A stretch of DNA of 64,000 bases, from NCBI GenBank assembly GCA_015057865.1, contig SVDH01000003.1, forward strand, positions 46,237 to 110,236. The letters are read 5' to 3'. The stretch comes from Lachnospiraceae bacterium. Its GTDB lineage: Bacteria > Bacillota > Clostridia > Lachnospirales > Lachnospiraceae. A program made the position numbers and the translations under genes. Below the pieces are notes generated by a model. The model was not told the DNA's origin and did no database searches. It was given only the letters and a program-made list of their open reading frames with translations. Below are positions 14,974-23,631 of the stretch, piece by piece; within the stretch, counting starts at the first letter, position 1, and each line of letters starts with the position of its first letter.

Positions 14974-16800
14974 TCACTCCTGATATTTATCAAGCACCCC
15001 ATAGATTTCCAGATAGGGATCCGGTTCCATCCGGATCTCTTCGTCTAATACCAGAAGATCCCTGTTTTTCTGATCCCGCATCTGCCACACAGGTAGTCCT
15101 TCTCCGTTCGGATCTCCGGTCTTTACAAAATTGGTCCAGTACTCCTGCATCGTTTCCGAAAGGGCATAATCACTCTCGTCATACAGCCCCGGATGCCGCC
15201 ACAGATTGCCATAGGCATAGGGCAGCTCTCCGGCATGGTAATTGCTCAAAGACTTGTTGGTCTTCATGAAATAGTATTCATAGACCGGCTTATTCTGCGC
15301 CGCCACATAACTGCTCCACTTTTCATGGCTGTAGGTAAACCAGGCTGCACTGTAAATATGATTCAGCGCACCCTTTGCATCTCCGCCGGCATCGATGAGA
15401 AACGCCTGATCCCTTTCCGGCCAGTCTGGTGGAACGATCTTCGCAGCTTCCTCTGCGTATTCTCCAAACACAGGCTCTAAAAGAGATACATAGTTCTCTG
15501 CAGTCGCTTTTTTATCCAGAAGAAACGCATCCGCTTCTTTCCCGTTAAAACCATTCAGCAGCGCCTGCTCATGGTTCTTCCCCTTTTCATATGTCATGTA
15601 CGGCTGTTCTGTGATGGCATATCCGTCAACCGTCATGGCGCTGTTGCGATATGCCGTCCCAACCAACTGCTCTGCAGGCACTGCCCGAAGCTCTTCCACA
15701 GAAGACACCTGCATTTCATTCATGACATCCTTCCCCATTTTCAGGGCATCTGCCATCGTGCGGAACGTGTGATACGGATGCTTTGCGACGATCCCGCTGC
15801 TCTCCGCAATGGCATACTGAAACAGTCCTTCCGAAAGCGGTGATACACACAAAGCATTCACACTGGACGCACCGGCAGATTCTCCCGCGATCGTGATCCT
15901 GGACGGATCACCGCCAAAAGCTTCAATGTTCTCATTCACCCATTTCAATGCCTGGATCTGGTCTAACAGCCCGTAATTGCCGGTGGTATGGTTTGGAGAT
16001 TCCTCCGCCAGGTCTTCACTGGCATAATAGCCAAATACACCCAGTCGATAGGAACAGGAAACGACGATCACACCTTTCTTTGCCAGATCCTCGCCGCGAA
16101 TTTCAGAATAATAAGACTGACCGGTCATCAGTGACCCGCCGTGAATATAGAAAAGAACCGGCAGATCCTCTTTGGCATCTGCTGGCTTCCAGACATTCAG
16201 GTACAGACAGTCCTCACTGACCGCTTCCCGGTAATTGTCCTTCAGACTGATCCGGTAGTTGTGATATCCGAGGATCGCATACAACGAATCGATCAGAACC
16301 GGCTGACGCTGCTGCATCGCCATCGGCGCAAAATGATCACAGGTACGTACCCCTTCCCAAGGCTCTGCTTCCTGCGGCTCCCGAAACCGCAGCGCACCGA
16401 CCGGTGGTTTCGCATATGGGATGCCTGCATAGACTTCTACAGACTGATCCTTTGTAAGGACGCCTGTCAGATCGCCCTGTGATACAGTCACCACATCCGT
16501 CACAGCCGGATGCCGTTCATCCGTCGCCGGCACCTGACGCTCGGGCGGACCGGTCAGCTTAAAGCAGGCCAAAAGGAGAACCACAAGGATCAGTAACGCC
16601 AACCACTTTCTGTTTTTCCTGCCCTCGGCATTCTTTTTCTTATGCTGATACCAGACAAAAAGGATCAGCAAACAGACCGCGATTCCCCATCCGACTAAGG
16701 TATTATGGGACAGTTCAAGCAGCAGCAAATATAAGACCGTTATGATAATAAAAACGATTCCATACAGAATCCTGAAAAATGATTGTTTTCGGTTGTTCAT
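14974..16800 (-). CDS. Membrane-anchored type-B carboxylesterase
   Basis: 608 residues from the ATG at 16800, preceded by AAAGGAAAA; a longer in-frame reading upstream only covers the opposite strand of other sequence. Two to three N-terminal hydrophobic segments (about residues 8-25, 28-48 and 60-80) would anchor it, leaving the esterase domain outside. The type-B fold is clear: GGSLMTG oxyanion loop, AGESAGASS nucleophile Ser, Glu in NGFNGKEAD, and His in YHAGELPYAYG. The family hydrolyses carboxylic esters, for example acylated plant glycosides. That would suit a glycoside-using gut bacterium, but this is inference. It is a single gene, with the Fic operators just downstream. Confidence 0.9.
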   Translation of the reverse strand: MNNRKQSFFRILYGIVFIIITVLYLLLLELSHNTLVGWGIAVCLLILFVWYQHKKKNAEGRKNRKWLALLILVVLLLACFKLTGPPERQVPATDERHPAVTDVVTVSQGDLTGVLTKDQSVEVYAGIPYAKPPVGALRFREPQEAEPWEGVRTCDHFAPMAMQQRQPVLIDSLYAILGYHNYRISLKDNYREAVSEDCLYLNVWKPADAKEDLPVLFYIHGGSLMTGQSYYSEIRGEDLAKKGVIVVSCSYRLGVFGYYASEDLAEESPNHTTGNYGLLDQIQALKWVNENIEAFGGDPSRITIAGESAGASSVNALCVSPLSEGLFQYAIAESSGIVAKHPYHTFRTMADALKMGKDVMNEMQVSSVEELRAVPAEQLVGTAYRNSAMTVDGYAITEQPYMTYEKGKNHEQALLNGFNGKEADAFLLDKKATAENYVSLLEPVFGEYAEEAAKIVPPDWPERDQAFLIDAGGDAKGALNHIYSAAWFTYSHEKWSSYVAAQNKPVYEYYFMKTNKSLSNYHAGELPYAYGNLWRHPGLYDESDYALSETMQEYWTNFVKTGDPNGEGLPVWQMRDQKNRDLLVLDEEIRMEPDPYLEIYGVLDKYQE

Positions 16801-16890
16801 ATCCACATTTTCCTTTAATAAATAAATAATAATAAAACCATACTCAATCTGCAAGCATTGCGGATCTGATGTATGGGTGTAAAAGGAGGT

Positions 16891-17045
16891 ATGAAAATAA
16901 ACCACGCAAAAATCATCAAAGTGATCTCTGTGTTGGCATTGATCATCGGTATCATCGCATTGGCGACTGCGATCGTTCGACTGATCATGGCGATTGTTTC
17001 CGGAAGCGGTGGCAGTGGAATCCTGGGCGCAATACCTGCCATCCG
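16891..17045 (+). pseudogene. Possible small membrane-protein gene with lost 3' end
   Basis: The reading frame begins MKINHAKIIKVISVLALI and continues as one long hydrophobic segment with a Gly/Ser turn, then passes into the antisense of a drug/metabolite transporter remnant. AAGGAGGT sits directly before the ATG, too close for an efficient start. It may be the 5' part of a small membrane protein whose 3' end was deleted together with the end of the convergent transporter gene. Support is weak. Confidence 0.25.
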
Positions 17046-17314
17046 GCTTTATATGCATAGACAAACCCGGTTTCAAGTCCAACCAGTACGAGACCGAATA
17101 CAAACGGAACCCAGTTTATTTTCGAATATTCTGCAATCAGGTTTCCGCCTTTATTCAACACGAAAAACAGCACAAAAGAAAACGCTGCGCTGACGAGATA
17201 CACGATCGTCAACATCGCAAAAGGGTTCATCCCTTCAGGTGCTTTCTTTGCACAGATCTGATAGACAGTATTTGACAAAATGACAAGACCGATCGGCCAT
17301 ATATAAGACCACAT
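16985..17314 (-). pseudogene. EamA/DMT-type small transporter, C-terminally truncated
   Basis: The N-terminal three-quarters match small four-helix EamA proteins: SYIWPIGLVILSNTVYQICA, a second helix with LTIVYLVSAAFSFVLF, and a third with GLETGFVYAYKAGW. After AGWQ the frame runs into unrelated residues and stops (RKQSP), so the last helix or helices are missing. The break point is near 17045, where the convergent small hydrophobic frame also loses homology. A deletion joining two convergent genes explains both. It is probably non-functional. Confidence 0.6.
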
Positions 17315-17345
17315 ATTCTGTCCCCTCTACAATGTAAATATCATT

Positions 17346-17379
17346 AAGCCTGGGCGATTTTGATCTCCCAGGCTTTTAT
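17346..17379. terminator. Hairpin downstream of the endonuclease IV gene
   Basis: AAGCCTGGG pairs perfectly with CCCAGGCTT across a 12-nt loop, with a TTTT on the plus strand and a TTAAT tail on the minus strand. It lies within 10-40 bp of the endonuclease stop codon. Confidence 0.65.
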
Positions 17380-17383
17380 CCTT

Positions 17384-18214
17384 CTAGTCGAACCATCGCT
17401 TTACAATCTCTATTTCCTTCTGATATCCATCCATCTCATTCGGCGTCTCAAGGATGAAAGGCAGACCTGATAATACGGGGTGCTGCACGATCCGCTTCAT
17501 AGCCTCCATCCCGATCTCCCCCTGCCCCAGCTTTTCGTGCCGATCTTTATGGGAGCCGCACCCGTTTTTACTGTCATTTAAATGCACAGCAAACAGCCTG
17601 TCCAGACCGATAACCCGGTCGAAGTGGGTCAGCACGCCATCTAAATCATTCACCAGATCATATCCGCTGTCCCATGTATGACAGGTATCAAAACAGACAC
17701 CGATCCTCTCTTTGCATTCCACCCGGTCTATGATCTCCCGCAGTTCCTCAAAGCAACCGCCAACTTCTGATCCTTTTCCCGCCATCGTTTCAAGCAATAC
17801 GATTGTCTGGATATCCGGCGAGATTACCTGGTTCAGGCTGTTTGCGATCATTTCAATCCCTGCTTTAGTCCCCTGTCCTGTATGTGACCCCGGATGGAAA
17901 TTGTAAAAGTTCCCCGGAAAATATTCCATTCGTTTGATGTCTTTTTGCAGCATATCAAAACCTTTCGTTCTGGTATCGATATTTGCCGAACACAGATTCA
18001 TGGTATAGCTTCCATGCGCGACCAAAGGCCCAAATCCTTTTTCTTTTGCAAGCATGGTCATAGACTCTGCATCTTCCGGAATAATGTCTTTTGACTTGCC
18101 TCCTCTTGGATTTCTGGTAAAAAAGGCAAATGTATTTCCGCCAAGCGACAGCATGGTCTTTGCCATCGCTTCGTACCCGTTTGTGACCGACAAATGGCAT
18201 CCGATATATCCCAT
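17384..18214 (-). CDS. nfo: Deoxyribonuclease IV (AP endonuclease)
   Basis: 276 residues of the AP endonuclease 2 TIM-barrel family. Metal-binding motifs are visible: NFHPGSH, VLLETMAGKGSE, GVCFDTCHTWDSGYD, HLNDSKNGCGSHKDRHEKLG and ILETPN. It cuts DNA 5' of abasic sites in base-excision repair. The start at 18214 follows GGGGAGAAG; an in-frame ATG at 18259 would overlap the upstream gene by 29 bp and lacks a site. It is third in a run TSUP exporter - TraX-like - Nfo with overlaps or short gaps, suggesting a shared transcript. Confidence 0.95.
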   Translation of the reverse strand: MGYIGCHLSVTNGYEAMAKTMLSLGGNTFAFFTRNPRGGKSKDIIPEDAESMTMLAKEKGFGPLVAHGSYTMNLCSANIDTRTKGFDMLQKDIKRMEYFPGNFYNFHPGSHTGQGTKAGIEMIANSLNQVISPDIQTIVLLETMAGKGSEVGGCFEELREIIDRVECKERIGVCFDTCHTWDSGYDLVNDLDGVLTHFDRVIGLDRLFAVHLNDSKNGCGSHKDRHEKLGQGEIGMEAMKRIVQHPVLSGLPFILETPNEMDGYQKEIEIVKRWFD

Positions 18215-18230
18215 TTCACTTCTCCCCGGT

Positions 18231-18974
18231 TTATCCAAATATGATCGATATATTTCCATGCAGCATGATCCTGATCAATCCGATCACGACCAGGTGCGCC
18301 GGATAATACACGTAGAAAAACCACTTCATTCCTTTCCATGATCCCCGCCCGCCATTGTATTGCGCCAGGATCGGGATCGTCAGGAAAGTAAACATCTGCA
18401 ATATGCCGTATGGTTTGTCCAGAAACACGAAATAGACCGCAGCATATACAGCGGACCAGATGACGATGTCTCGCGCCTGCAGTTTGAATTTCCCTCTGTG
18501 CGCATACAGAAAAAACGGACACATCACGGCGATGCTCGACCAGTCTGACGGAAACGAGATCAGACAGACTGCAATCACAATCATGATCTTTACGCCCTGC
18601 GAGATCCGCTCACTCTGACAGAACACGATCAGGACCGCTGCCCACGCAAGTGACCACATGACACTGGTTTGATTAAACACGCCTGTCGACAATGGCACAA
18701 ACGGGATCCCAAATGCGAAATCATATGCAAAATGGGATATGACCGCAAACAGGAACAGACGCCCGATATACTTTCTGATATTCCGTGTATAATGACAGCC
18801 TTCCGCGATAAAGAACCACATGATCGGCGCTGTCAGCCTGCCGATAATATGCAGCGCATATACATACCAGATTGCCTGCGTTCCCGGGAAAAAGGCCCAG
18901 GTCAGATGATCAACCGTCATAGCAATGATCGCGATCAGTTTGATTTGGTTTGCGTTTAGTGTTCCTGTTTTCAT
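18231..18974 (-). CDS. TraX family membrane protein
   Basis: 247 residues, about seven hydrophobic segments. The start reads LNANQIKLIAIIAMTVDHL, followed by HIIGRLTAPIMWFFIAEG and YIGRLFLFAVISHFAYDF, the hallmark pattern of the TraX/acyltransferase-like family (named after the F-pilin acetylase). In Firmicutes these chromosomal members have no known substrate. Its start overlaps the stop of the TSUP gene by 4 nt (ATGA). No conjugation genes are nearby, so a pilus role is unlikely. Confidence 0.85.
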   Translation of the reverse strand: MKTGTLNANQIKLIAIIAMTVDHLTWAFFPGTQAIWYVYALHIIGRLTAPIMWFFIAEGCHYTRNIRKYIGRLFLFAVISHFAYDFAFGIPFVPLSTGVFNQTSVMWSLAWAAVLIVFCQSERISQGVKIMIVIAVCLISFPSDWSSIAVMCPFFLYAHRGKFKLQARDIVIWSAVYAAVYFVFLDKPYGILQMFTFLTIPILAQYNGGRGSWKGMKWFFYVYYPAHLVVIGLIRIMLHGNISIIFG

Positions 18975-19735
18975 CCTATAATGACCTTTATGATCAGCAA
19001 TGCCAACACGATATACATGACCGGCCGTATGATCCCGGCCCCTTTTTTGATGGCCAGCGACGCACCGATGTAAGAACCTGCTACATTAAATATGGTGGCA
19101 ACTATGACCAGTTTCCAGATCACTGCACCGGACATCGCATATGTTATCACCGAAGCGATCATTGCGATCGCAATCACAAATCTTGCATTTCCATTCGCCC
19201 GAACCATATTCAATTTCAGAAATGCTGCATATGACAGCATAAAAAACAACCCTGCTCCTGGGCCGTAAAAGCCCATATATGTGCCAAGTACCAAACCTGT
19301 GAAAACAGACCCCAGCACGATCCTACGCATGGATTGTTCCGCCACCCGGTCCTGTTCGCCAAATTGCTTGTTGATCAGTAAAAAGACGGCGATGCAGGGA
19401 ATCGCGGCGATCATAAATATTTTCAGGTATTGATCCGGCATCAGCAAATTCAACTTTGCTCCCAGACTGGAGCCGGCGACAGCAAAGGGAAGTGTGATCA
19501 GCGCTGATTTCCAATGCACATTTCTGCTTTTTATAAATTCCCCCGCTGCGACACCTGTCCCGACCCATGCCGAAGCAATATTGGTACCGGTGATAAAATG
19601 TGTAGGGATTCCCAGTGCAAGCATGACCGGTATGGTGATCAATCCGCCTCCGCCACTGATGGAGTCGATGATGCCTGCGCCAAAGAATGCAATGCCGCAT
19701 AAGAATACCTGCATGAAGGTAAGATCAAATCCCAT
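18971..19735 (-). CDS. TSUP family (TauE/SafE) anion exporter
   Basis: 254 residues with about eight membrane segments and the two half-repeats typical of TSUP proteins: SISGGGGLITIPVMLALG in the first half and MGFYGPGAGLFFML in the second. The family moves sulfite, sulfoacetate or related organic anions. The substrate cannot be read from sequence. It is first gene of the TSUP-TraX-nfo run and is translationally coupled to the TraX-like gene. Confidence 0.9.
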   Translation of the reverse strand: MGFDLTFMQVFLCGIAFFGAGIIDSISGGGGLITIPVMLALGIPTHFITGTNIASAWVGTGVAAGEFIKSRNVHWKSALITLPFAVAGSSLGAKLNLLMPDQYLKIFMIAAIPCIAVFLLINKQFGEQDRVAEQSMRRIVLGSVFTGLVLGTYMGFYGPGAGLFFMLSYAAFLKLNMVRANGNARFVIAIAMIASVITYAMSGAVIWKLVIVATIFNVAGSYIGASLAIKKGAGIIRPVMYIVLALLIIKVIIG

Positions 19736-19829
19736 TCTTTATCCCTTTTATTGTCATTGCTTTTTACAGGATGATTTTATCATTTTTATTATCTTATTCC
19801 CACTGCTTTTTGTGTTTTGATCCTTTGAC

Positions 19830-19864
19830 AGAAAAAAGCAGATGGTCATTGACCACCTGCTTTT
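19830..19864 (-). terminator. Terminator of tRNA-Ala
   Basis: AAAAGCAGGTGGTC pairs with GACCATCTGCTTTT on the minus strand and is followed by TTTTTTC; it starts a few bases after the tRNA 3' end. Confidence 0.85.
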
Positions 19865-19868
19865 CTCA

Positions 19869-19941
19869 TGGAGCATAGGGGGATCGAACCCCTGACCTCC
19901 AGATTGCGAACCTGGCGCTCTCCCAGCTGAGCTAATACCCC
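19869..19941 (-). tRNA. tRNA-Ala (anticodon CGC)
   Basis: 73 nt fold into a full cloverleaf. The acceptor stem is GGGGTAT/ATGCTCC with the G3-U70 pair that marks alanine tRNAs. The D arm has AGCTCAGCTGGGAGAGC, the anticodon loop TTCGCAA within CCAGG/TCTGG, and the T arm GGGTTCGATCCCC, then discriminator A. CCA is not encoded. It reads GCG codons. Confidence 0.95.
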
Positions 19942-19964
19942 ATTTCCATGCAAAGAGTATTCTA

Positions 19965-20192
19965 TCACTCTGCCATGGGTTTGTCTATCATCTCATCTGC
20001 ATTTTCGGCCGCTTCCGCTTTTTTCTTTGGAGTGATCATCTTTTTCCCGGATATCATTGCCCCGATAAAACATATTACCATTAACATGCCCCCTACTGCA
20101 TGTAACTTTCTTGCAGGTTTATAGAATCCTGTAAAGATTGTAATCACCAAAAGAATCGCTGCAATGATACTGAAGTTTTTATGTGCTTTCAT
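19965..20192 (-). CDS. Small two-helix membrane protein, unknown
   Basis: 75 residues from the ATG at 20192, which has GGGAGG at 9-nt spacing; the two upstream in-frame ATGs are too close to or before that site. Two hydrophobic segments (FSIIAAILLVITIFTGFY and AVGGMLMVICFIGAMISG) are separated by a short basic loop. The C-terminal tail is charged (TPKKKAEAAENADEMID). No family is recognised. It stands alone between the tRNA and a VOC-family gene. Confidence 0.65.
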   Translation of the reverse strand: MKAHKNFSIIAAILLVITIFTGFYKPARKLHAVGGMLMVICFIGAMISGKKMITPKKKAEAAENADEMIDKPMAE

Positions 20193-20341
20193 CTCTGCCA
20201 TCCTCCCTTTATGTTTGCATATCCGGCAACGGTTAGTCACATCTATTTTAGCACATTACTTCTACATTGAAAAGATTTGTAAAAGTACACTCTTTATAAA
20301 GCGTAAACGGCCTTGCGGAAGATCCCCACAAAGCCGTATTT

Positions 20342-20701
20342 TTATGCTTCTTCCACAAACTGTACCATAAATCCATTGGGATCATTGATAAAGAAGAACC
20401 GAATCCCAGGGTGCGGAGAAATGACTTCCCCTGCTTCGATTCCCATTTCTTTTAAACGTTTGATCTCTGCATCCAGATTATCACAGGTTATGCCAAGTGA
20501 AACTCCGCTTCCCTGATAGAACATACTATCATCGGCCTGTGCGATTTCCAGACAAAACGGCTGTGTCCCGTCATTTAAGAATACAACATCATGCAGCCCG
20601 CCGCGCACCTCGCGGGCAATGGTAAGGCCTGTGACTTCCTGATAGAATTTGACAGATGCATCAATATCCTTTGAAAAAATCGTCATATGCTGCAGTTTCA
20701 T
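20342..20701 (-). CDS. VOC (glyoxalase/bleomycin-resistance) family protein
   Basis: 119 residues with the beta-alpha-beta-beta-beta repeats of VOC proteins: MKLQHMTIFSKDIDASVKFY at the start and FFFINDPNGFMVQFVEE at the end. His at residue 5, Glu in FCLEIA and Glu near the C-terminus are in the places of the usual metal ligands. Such proteins act as lyases, isomerases or binding proteins; the substrate is unknown. A hairpin (ACGGCTTTG...CAAGGCCGT, 20307-20337) follows the stop codon and may be its terminator. Confidence 0.85.
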   Translation of the reverse strand: MKLQHMTIFSKDIDASVKFYQEVTGLTIAREVRGGLHDVVFLNDGTQPFCLEIAQADDSMFYQGSGVSLGITCDNLDAEIKRLKEMGIEAGEVISPHPGIRFFFINDPNGFMVQFVEEA

Positions 20702-20736
20702 CCTGATTCCCTCCTGCTCATATACATTTCATCTGA

Positions 20737-22164
20737 TCAGCTTGTTCTTGTCACCATATTACCATGTGCAAGCTCTGCATGAAAGTCTTTCATTCCTTCA
20801 ACCTTCTGAAGCCGGATCTTTCGCATAAAGCGCATAGCGATCATGACAGAGAGTCCCTCTGCGATCAGAAAGGTCAGCCATACGATCCAGATTCTTTGCA
20901 GATCATTTCCGACGATCATGGAAAACACAAATGCGACCGGCAGAACAAACAGGAACTGTCTGCAGACTGAAATGATCAGGGACTCCATTCCGGCATCCAA
21001 TGCCTGGAAGATTCCCTGGAATGCTACATTAGCGCCGGCAAACAGAAAGCTTAATGTAATGAAATGCATTGCGCTGATCGTAAGCAGCTGTGTCTGCCCG
21101 GAAAGACCAAAAACCGCTGAAAACGGCTTGGCGAATAGTTCGATCACAATCATTCCGACCGCCATAATGATCAGGGTATAGCGCATGCCATATTTGATGC
21201 CTGCATTGATCCGCTCTTTGTCCTGCTTGCCATGATTGTAAGAAACCACAGGCGTGATCGCGTCACGCAGCCCGAATGCGGCAAACAGCAGAAACTGTTG
21301 GATCTTATAATAAAGCCCGTATGCAGTCACGACCGATTCATCGATCCGACCCAAAATTATATTCATTCCATAGGTCATGACAGACATCAGCGCCTGGGCA
21401 ATGATCGCCGGAAGCCCGATTGCGTAGATTCCTTTGATCAATGCTGTATCCGGTTTCATATAGCGAATGGATTTCTTCAACTCTACGTTAAAACGCAGGT
21501 GGAAAATAAGCCCCGTCAGCGCAGAGGCAATCTGACCAATGATCGTCGCATATGCAGCACCCTGCACGCCAAGCGCCGGCATATCAAACAATCCATAGAT
21601 CATGATTGGATCCAGCACGATATTCACTGCAGCACCAACGATCTGTGCGATGGTCGAATACACGGATCTGCCGGTTGCCTGCAGAAGTTTTTCAAACATT
21701 GCAAAAAAGATGATACCCATGGACACACAACAGCATATGGAAAGGTAGCTGGTTCCCATCTCTAAAATCAGTGGATTGGTTGTCTGTGTCGCAATGTAGG
21801 CTCTTGCACCAAACAGGCCAAATGCCAGACATGCAACATAGATTACCACGCCGAGAAACAGTGCATTCCCTGCTACTCTGCTGGCTTTTTCCGGATCTCC
21901 CTGTCCCAGACTTTTCGAGAGCAACGCGTTTGCTCCTACACCGGTTCCGATCGCCACTGCCACCATCAGCATCTGAATCGGGAATGCCAGTGTCAATGCA
22001 TTTAATGCTGCCTCTCCGTTTTGTGGCATATTCGATACAAATGCACTGTCGACAATATTGTAGACTGCCTGCAGCATCATCGATAAGATCATCGGGATGC
22101 CCATGCCCAATAATAATTTGTTTACCGGGACGGTTCCCAGTTTGCTTTCTGCTTCCTGTTTCAT
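20737..22164 (-). CDS. MATE family efflux transporter
   Basis: 475 residues, twelve predicted membrane helices in two related halves, beginning VNKLLLGMGIPMILSMMLQA and including NIVDSAFVS and NIVLDPIMIYGLFD, which are typical of Na+- or H+-driven multidrug and toxin extruders. The ATG at 22164 has GGAGG at 5-nt spacing. The in-frame TTG 12 nt earlier overlaps this site and is not the start. Its leader contains a strong terminator-like hairpin only 20 bp upstream, so attenuation is likely. The substrate is unknown. Confidence 0.93.
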   Translation of the reverse strand: MKQEAESKLGTVPVNKLLLGMGIPMILSMMLQAVYNIVDSAFVSNMPQNGEAALNALTLAFPIQMLMVAVAIGTGVGANALLSKSLGQGDPEKASRVAGNALFLGVVIYVACLAFGLFGARAYIATQTTNPLILEMGTSYLSICCCVSMGIIFFAMFEKLLQATGRSVYSTIAQIVGAAVNIVLDPIMIYGLFDMPALGVQGAAYATIIGQIASALTGLIFHLRFNVELKKSIRYMKPDTALIKGIYAIGLPAIIAQALMSVMTYGMNIILGRIDESVVTAYGLYYKIQQFLLFAAFGLRDAITPVVSYNHGKQDKERINAGIKYGMRYTLIIMAVGMIVIELFAKPFSAVFGLSGQTQLLTISAMHFITLSFLFAGANVAFQGIFQALDAGMESLIISVCRQFLFVLPVAFVFSMIVGNDLQRIWIVWLTFLIAEGLSVMIAMRFMRKIRLQKVEGMKDFHAELAHGNMVTRTS

Positions 22165-22171
22165 GTTTTCC

Positions 22172-22217
22172 TCCAAAAAAAGAAAATGCGTAAGTCCAAA
22201 ATCTGGACTTACGCATT
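22172..22217 (-). terminator. Leader hairpin (attenuator or operator) of the MATE gene
   Basis: A perfect 14-bp stem (AATGCGTAAGTCCA / TGGACTTACGCATT) with a 5-nt loop is followed on the minus strand by TTTTCTTTTTTT, which runs straight into the GGAGG ribosome binding site of the MATE gene. The promoter at 22237-22266 lies upstream, so transcripts must cross this hairpin. Confidence 0.75.
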
Positions 22218-22236
22218 CGCTGCTCGATCGTCGTTT

Positions 22237-22266
22237 ATTCTACATGAATTTTTTTCGAAAAGTCAA
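22237..22266 (-). promoter_or_regulatory. Promoter of the MATE gene
   Basis: TTGACT (22261-22266), an 18-bp spacer and TAGAAT (22237-22242) on the minus strand. Predicted initiation is about 10 bp before the leader hairpin. Confidence 0.65.
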
Positions 22267-22273
22267 GAGGTTT

Positions 22274-22720
22274 CTATTTCGAAACCGCAAACACACGAAA
22301 CAATCCTGCTTTCCCATCGATTCCGGCGATTTTCTGTGACACCGGTTCATTCAGATCAATGTATGCCATCTTCTGGTGCTTCTCTGCAATATCCCGCACG
22401 GAAGCATATGAGATCTCGCGAAGGGACATGTATTTATCATTTGCGATTCCCACTCTTGCCAGGTATCTTGCACAGCATTCCTGACTGGTAAACACCAAAA
22501 GCGCGTTGCCATGTGTCAGGATGCCTTCTGTGGAATACTTTCTCTGCATGCGAAGTTGGGTCGGCTTTGCCGTATAGAGTATTTTCCCTTCAAACACATG
22601 CTCCAGAAGATCCCAGTCCTTCTGGTTCTTATGGCTTTTGCCAAGCTTGGTGCGGAATACCTGTATTTCTTCTTTGGTCATAGGTGCTGCCTGATTGATC
22701 ACTTCTTTGTTTTCTGACAT
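22274..22720 (-). CDS. Unknown protein, distantly SseB-like
   Basis: 148 residues, soluble, with an AGGAAA site. The middle contains GNALLVFTSQECCARYLAR, which recalls the SseB N-terminal domain (a value followed by an FTSxE helix), but the match is weak. It is 38 bp after the radical SAM AmrS-like gene and is probably the last gene of that operon. No catalytic motif is seen. Confidence 0.6.
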   Translation of the reverse strand: MSENKEVINQAAPMTKEEIQVFRTKLGKSHKNQKDWDLLEHVFEGKILYTAKPTQLRMQRKYSTEGILTHGNALLVFTSQECCARYLARVGIANDKYMSLREISYASVRDIAEKHQKMAYIDLNEPVSQKIAGIDGKAGLFRVFAVSK

Positions 22721-22758
22721 AATGATTTCCTTTTTCCTGACGAATCATTCATCGTCAA

Positions 22759-23619
22759 TCAACAGTTACCGGTATATACATATTTCAGAGATTCTCTTGC
22801 GACTTCTGCCAACTGATAGATATGTGGAACATCCGTTGCCTGCCTGTCTGTCATATGGAATCGCGGGAAAAATCTGGAAATGTGCAGCGGGACATTCTGA
22901 CCGATGGTCTCTCCGTTTGCATCTTTTAAGGATAAGATCCATCGGCACATCTGCCGTATCTCATCAACCGAATCGTTCTCTCCCGGGATGATCAGGGTCG
23001 TGAGCTCCACATGACATTTCTGCACCGCACGTTTGATAAAAGAAAGCACCATTTGACGGTCACCGCCAAGCACGTCTTGATAATAGCGGTCGGTAAAACC
23101 CTTCAGATCGATGTTCATTGCATCGATATACGACAGCAGTTCTTCCAGCACAGCAATTTCCGTGGTTCCGTTTGTCACCAGCACATTTTTCATACCGGCT
23201 TCGTGGACCAGCTTTGCCGTATCCCTGACATATTCATACCCGATCAGAGGCTCGTTATAGGTAAACGCCACACCGATGTTCTTTTTGCGCTCATAATACT
23301 GCGCAGTCGCCGCCAGCTCTTCCGGAGAGATATACTCCGTTGTCTCGTTGAAACGCTCTGCTTCTTCCGACCACGAAATCTCATGATTCTGGCAAAAGGG
23401 ACAGCGCAGATTACATCCATAGCTTCCCACAGAAAGGATCCTGCTTCCGGGATAAAAACGGGCAAGCGGCTTCTTTTCGATCGGATCCAGTGCAAGCGAT
23501 GTTACCTTCCCATAGTTTCTGGCCTGTACCACGCCGTCCTTACAGATGCGTCCCCTGCAAAACCCGATCTGACCTTCATTCAGTCTGCAATGTCTGAAAC
23601 AAACGCTACACTCTGCCAT
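22759..23619 (-). CDS. amrS: AmmeMemoRadiSam system radical SAM enzyme
   Basis: 286 residues. The radical SAM cluster motif is CNLRCPFC (CxxxCxxC), preceded by an N-terminal Cys-rich region (CSVCFRHCRLNEGQIGFC) that also typifies this subgroup (PflA-like, AmrS). Other family marks are GVAFTYNEP and MNIDLKGF. It generates a 5'-deoxyadenosyl radical from SAM; the substrate of the AmmeMemoRadiSam system is not established. A Memo/AMMECR1 fusion gene lies upstream in the same operon, separated by a flavodoxin-fold gene, which confirms the system. Confidence 0.92.
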   Translation of the reverse strand: MAECSVCFRHCRLNEGQIGFCRGRICKDGVVQARNYGKVTSLALDPIEKKPLARFYPGSRILSVGSYGCNLRCPFCQNHEISWSEEAERFNETTEYISPEELAATAQYYERKKNIGVAFTYNEPLIGYEYVRDTAKLVHEAGMKNVLVTNGTTEIAVLEELLSYIDAMNIDLKGFTDRYYQDVLGGDRQMVLSFIKRAVQKCHVELTTLIIPGENDSVDEIRQMCRWILSLKDANGETIGQNVPLHISRFFPRFHMTDRQATDVPHIYQLAEVARESLKYVYTGNC

Positions 23620-23631
23620 GCTCCTCTCCTG

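Noticed and set aside
16800..17103. A 101-residue N-terminal extension of the esterase reading frame
   Set aside because: It lacks a ribosome binding site, runs antisense to other sequence and has no esterase-like or signal-peptide features; the ATG at 16800 has a site and a membrane anchor.
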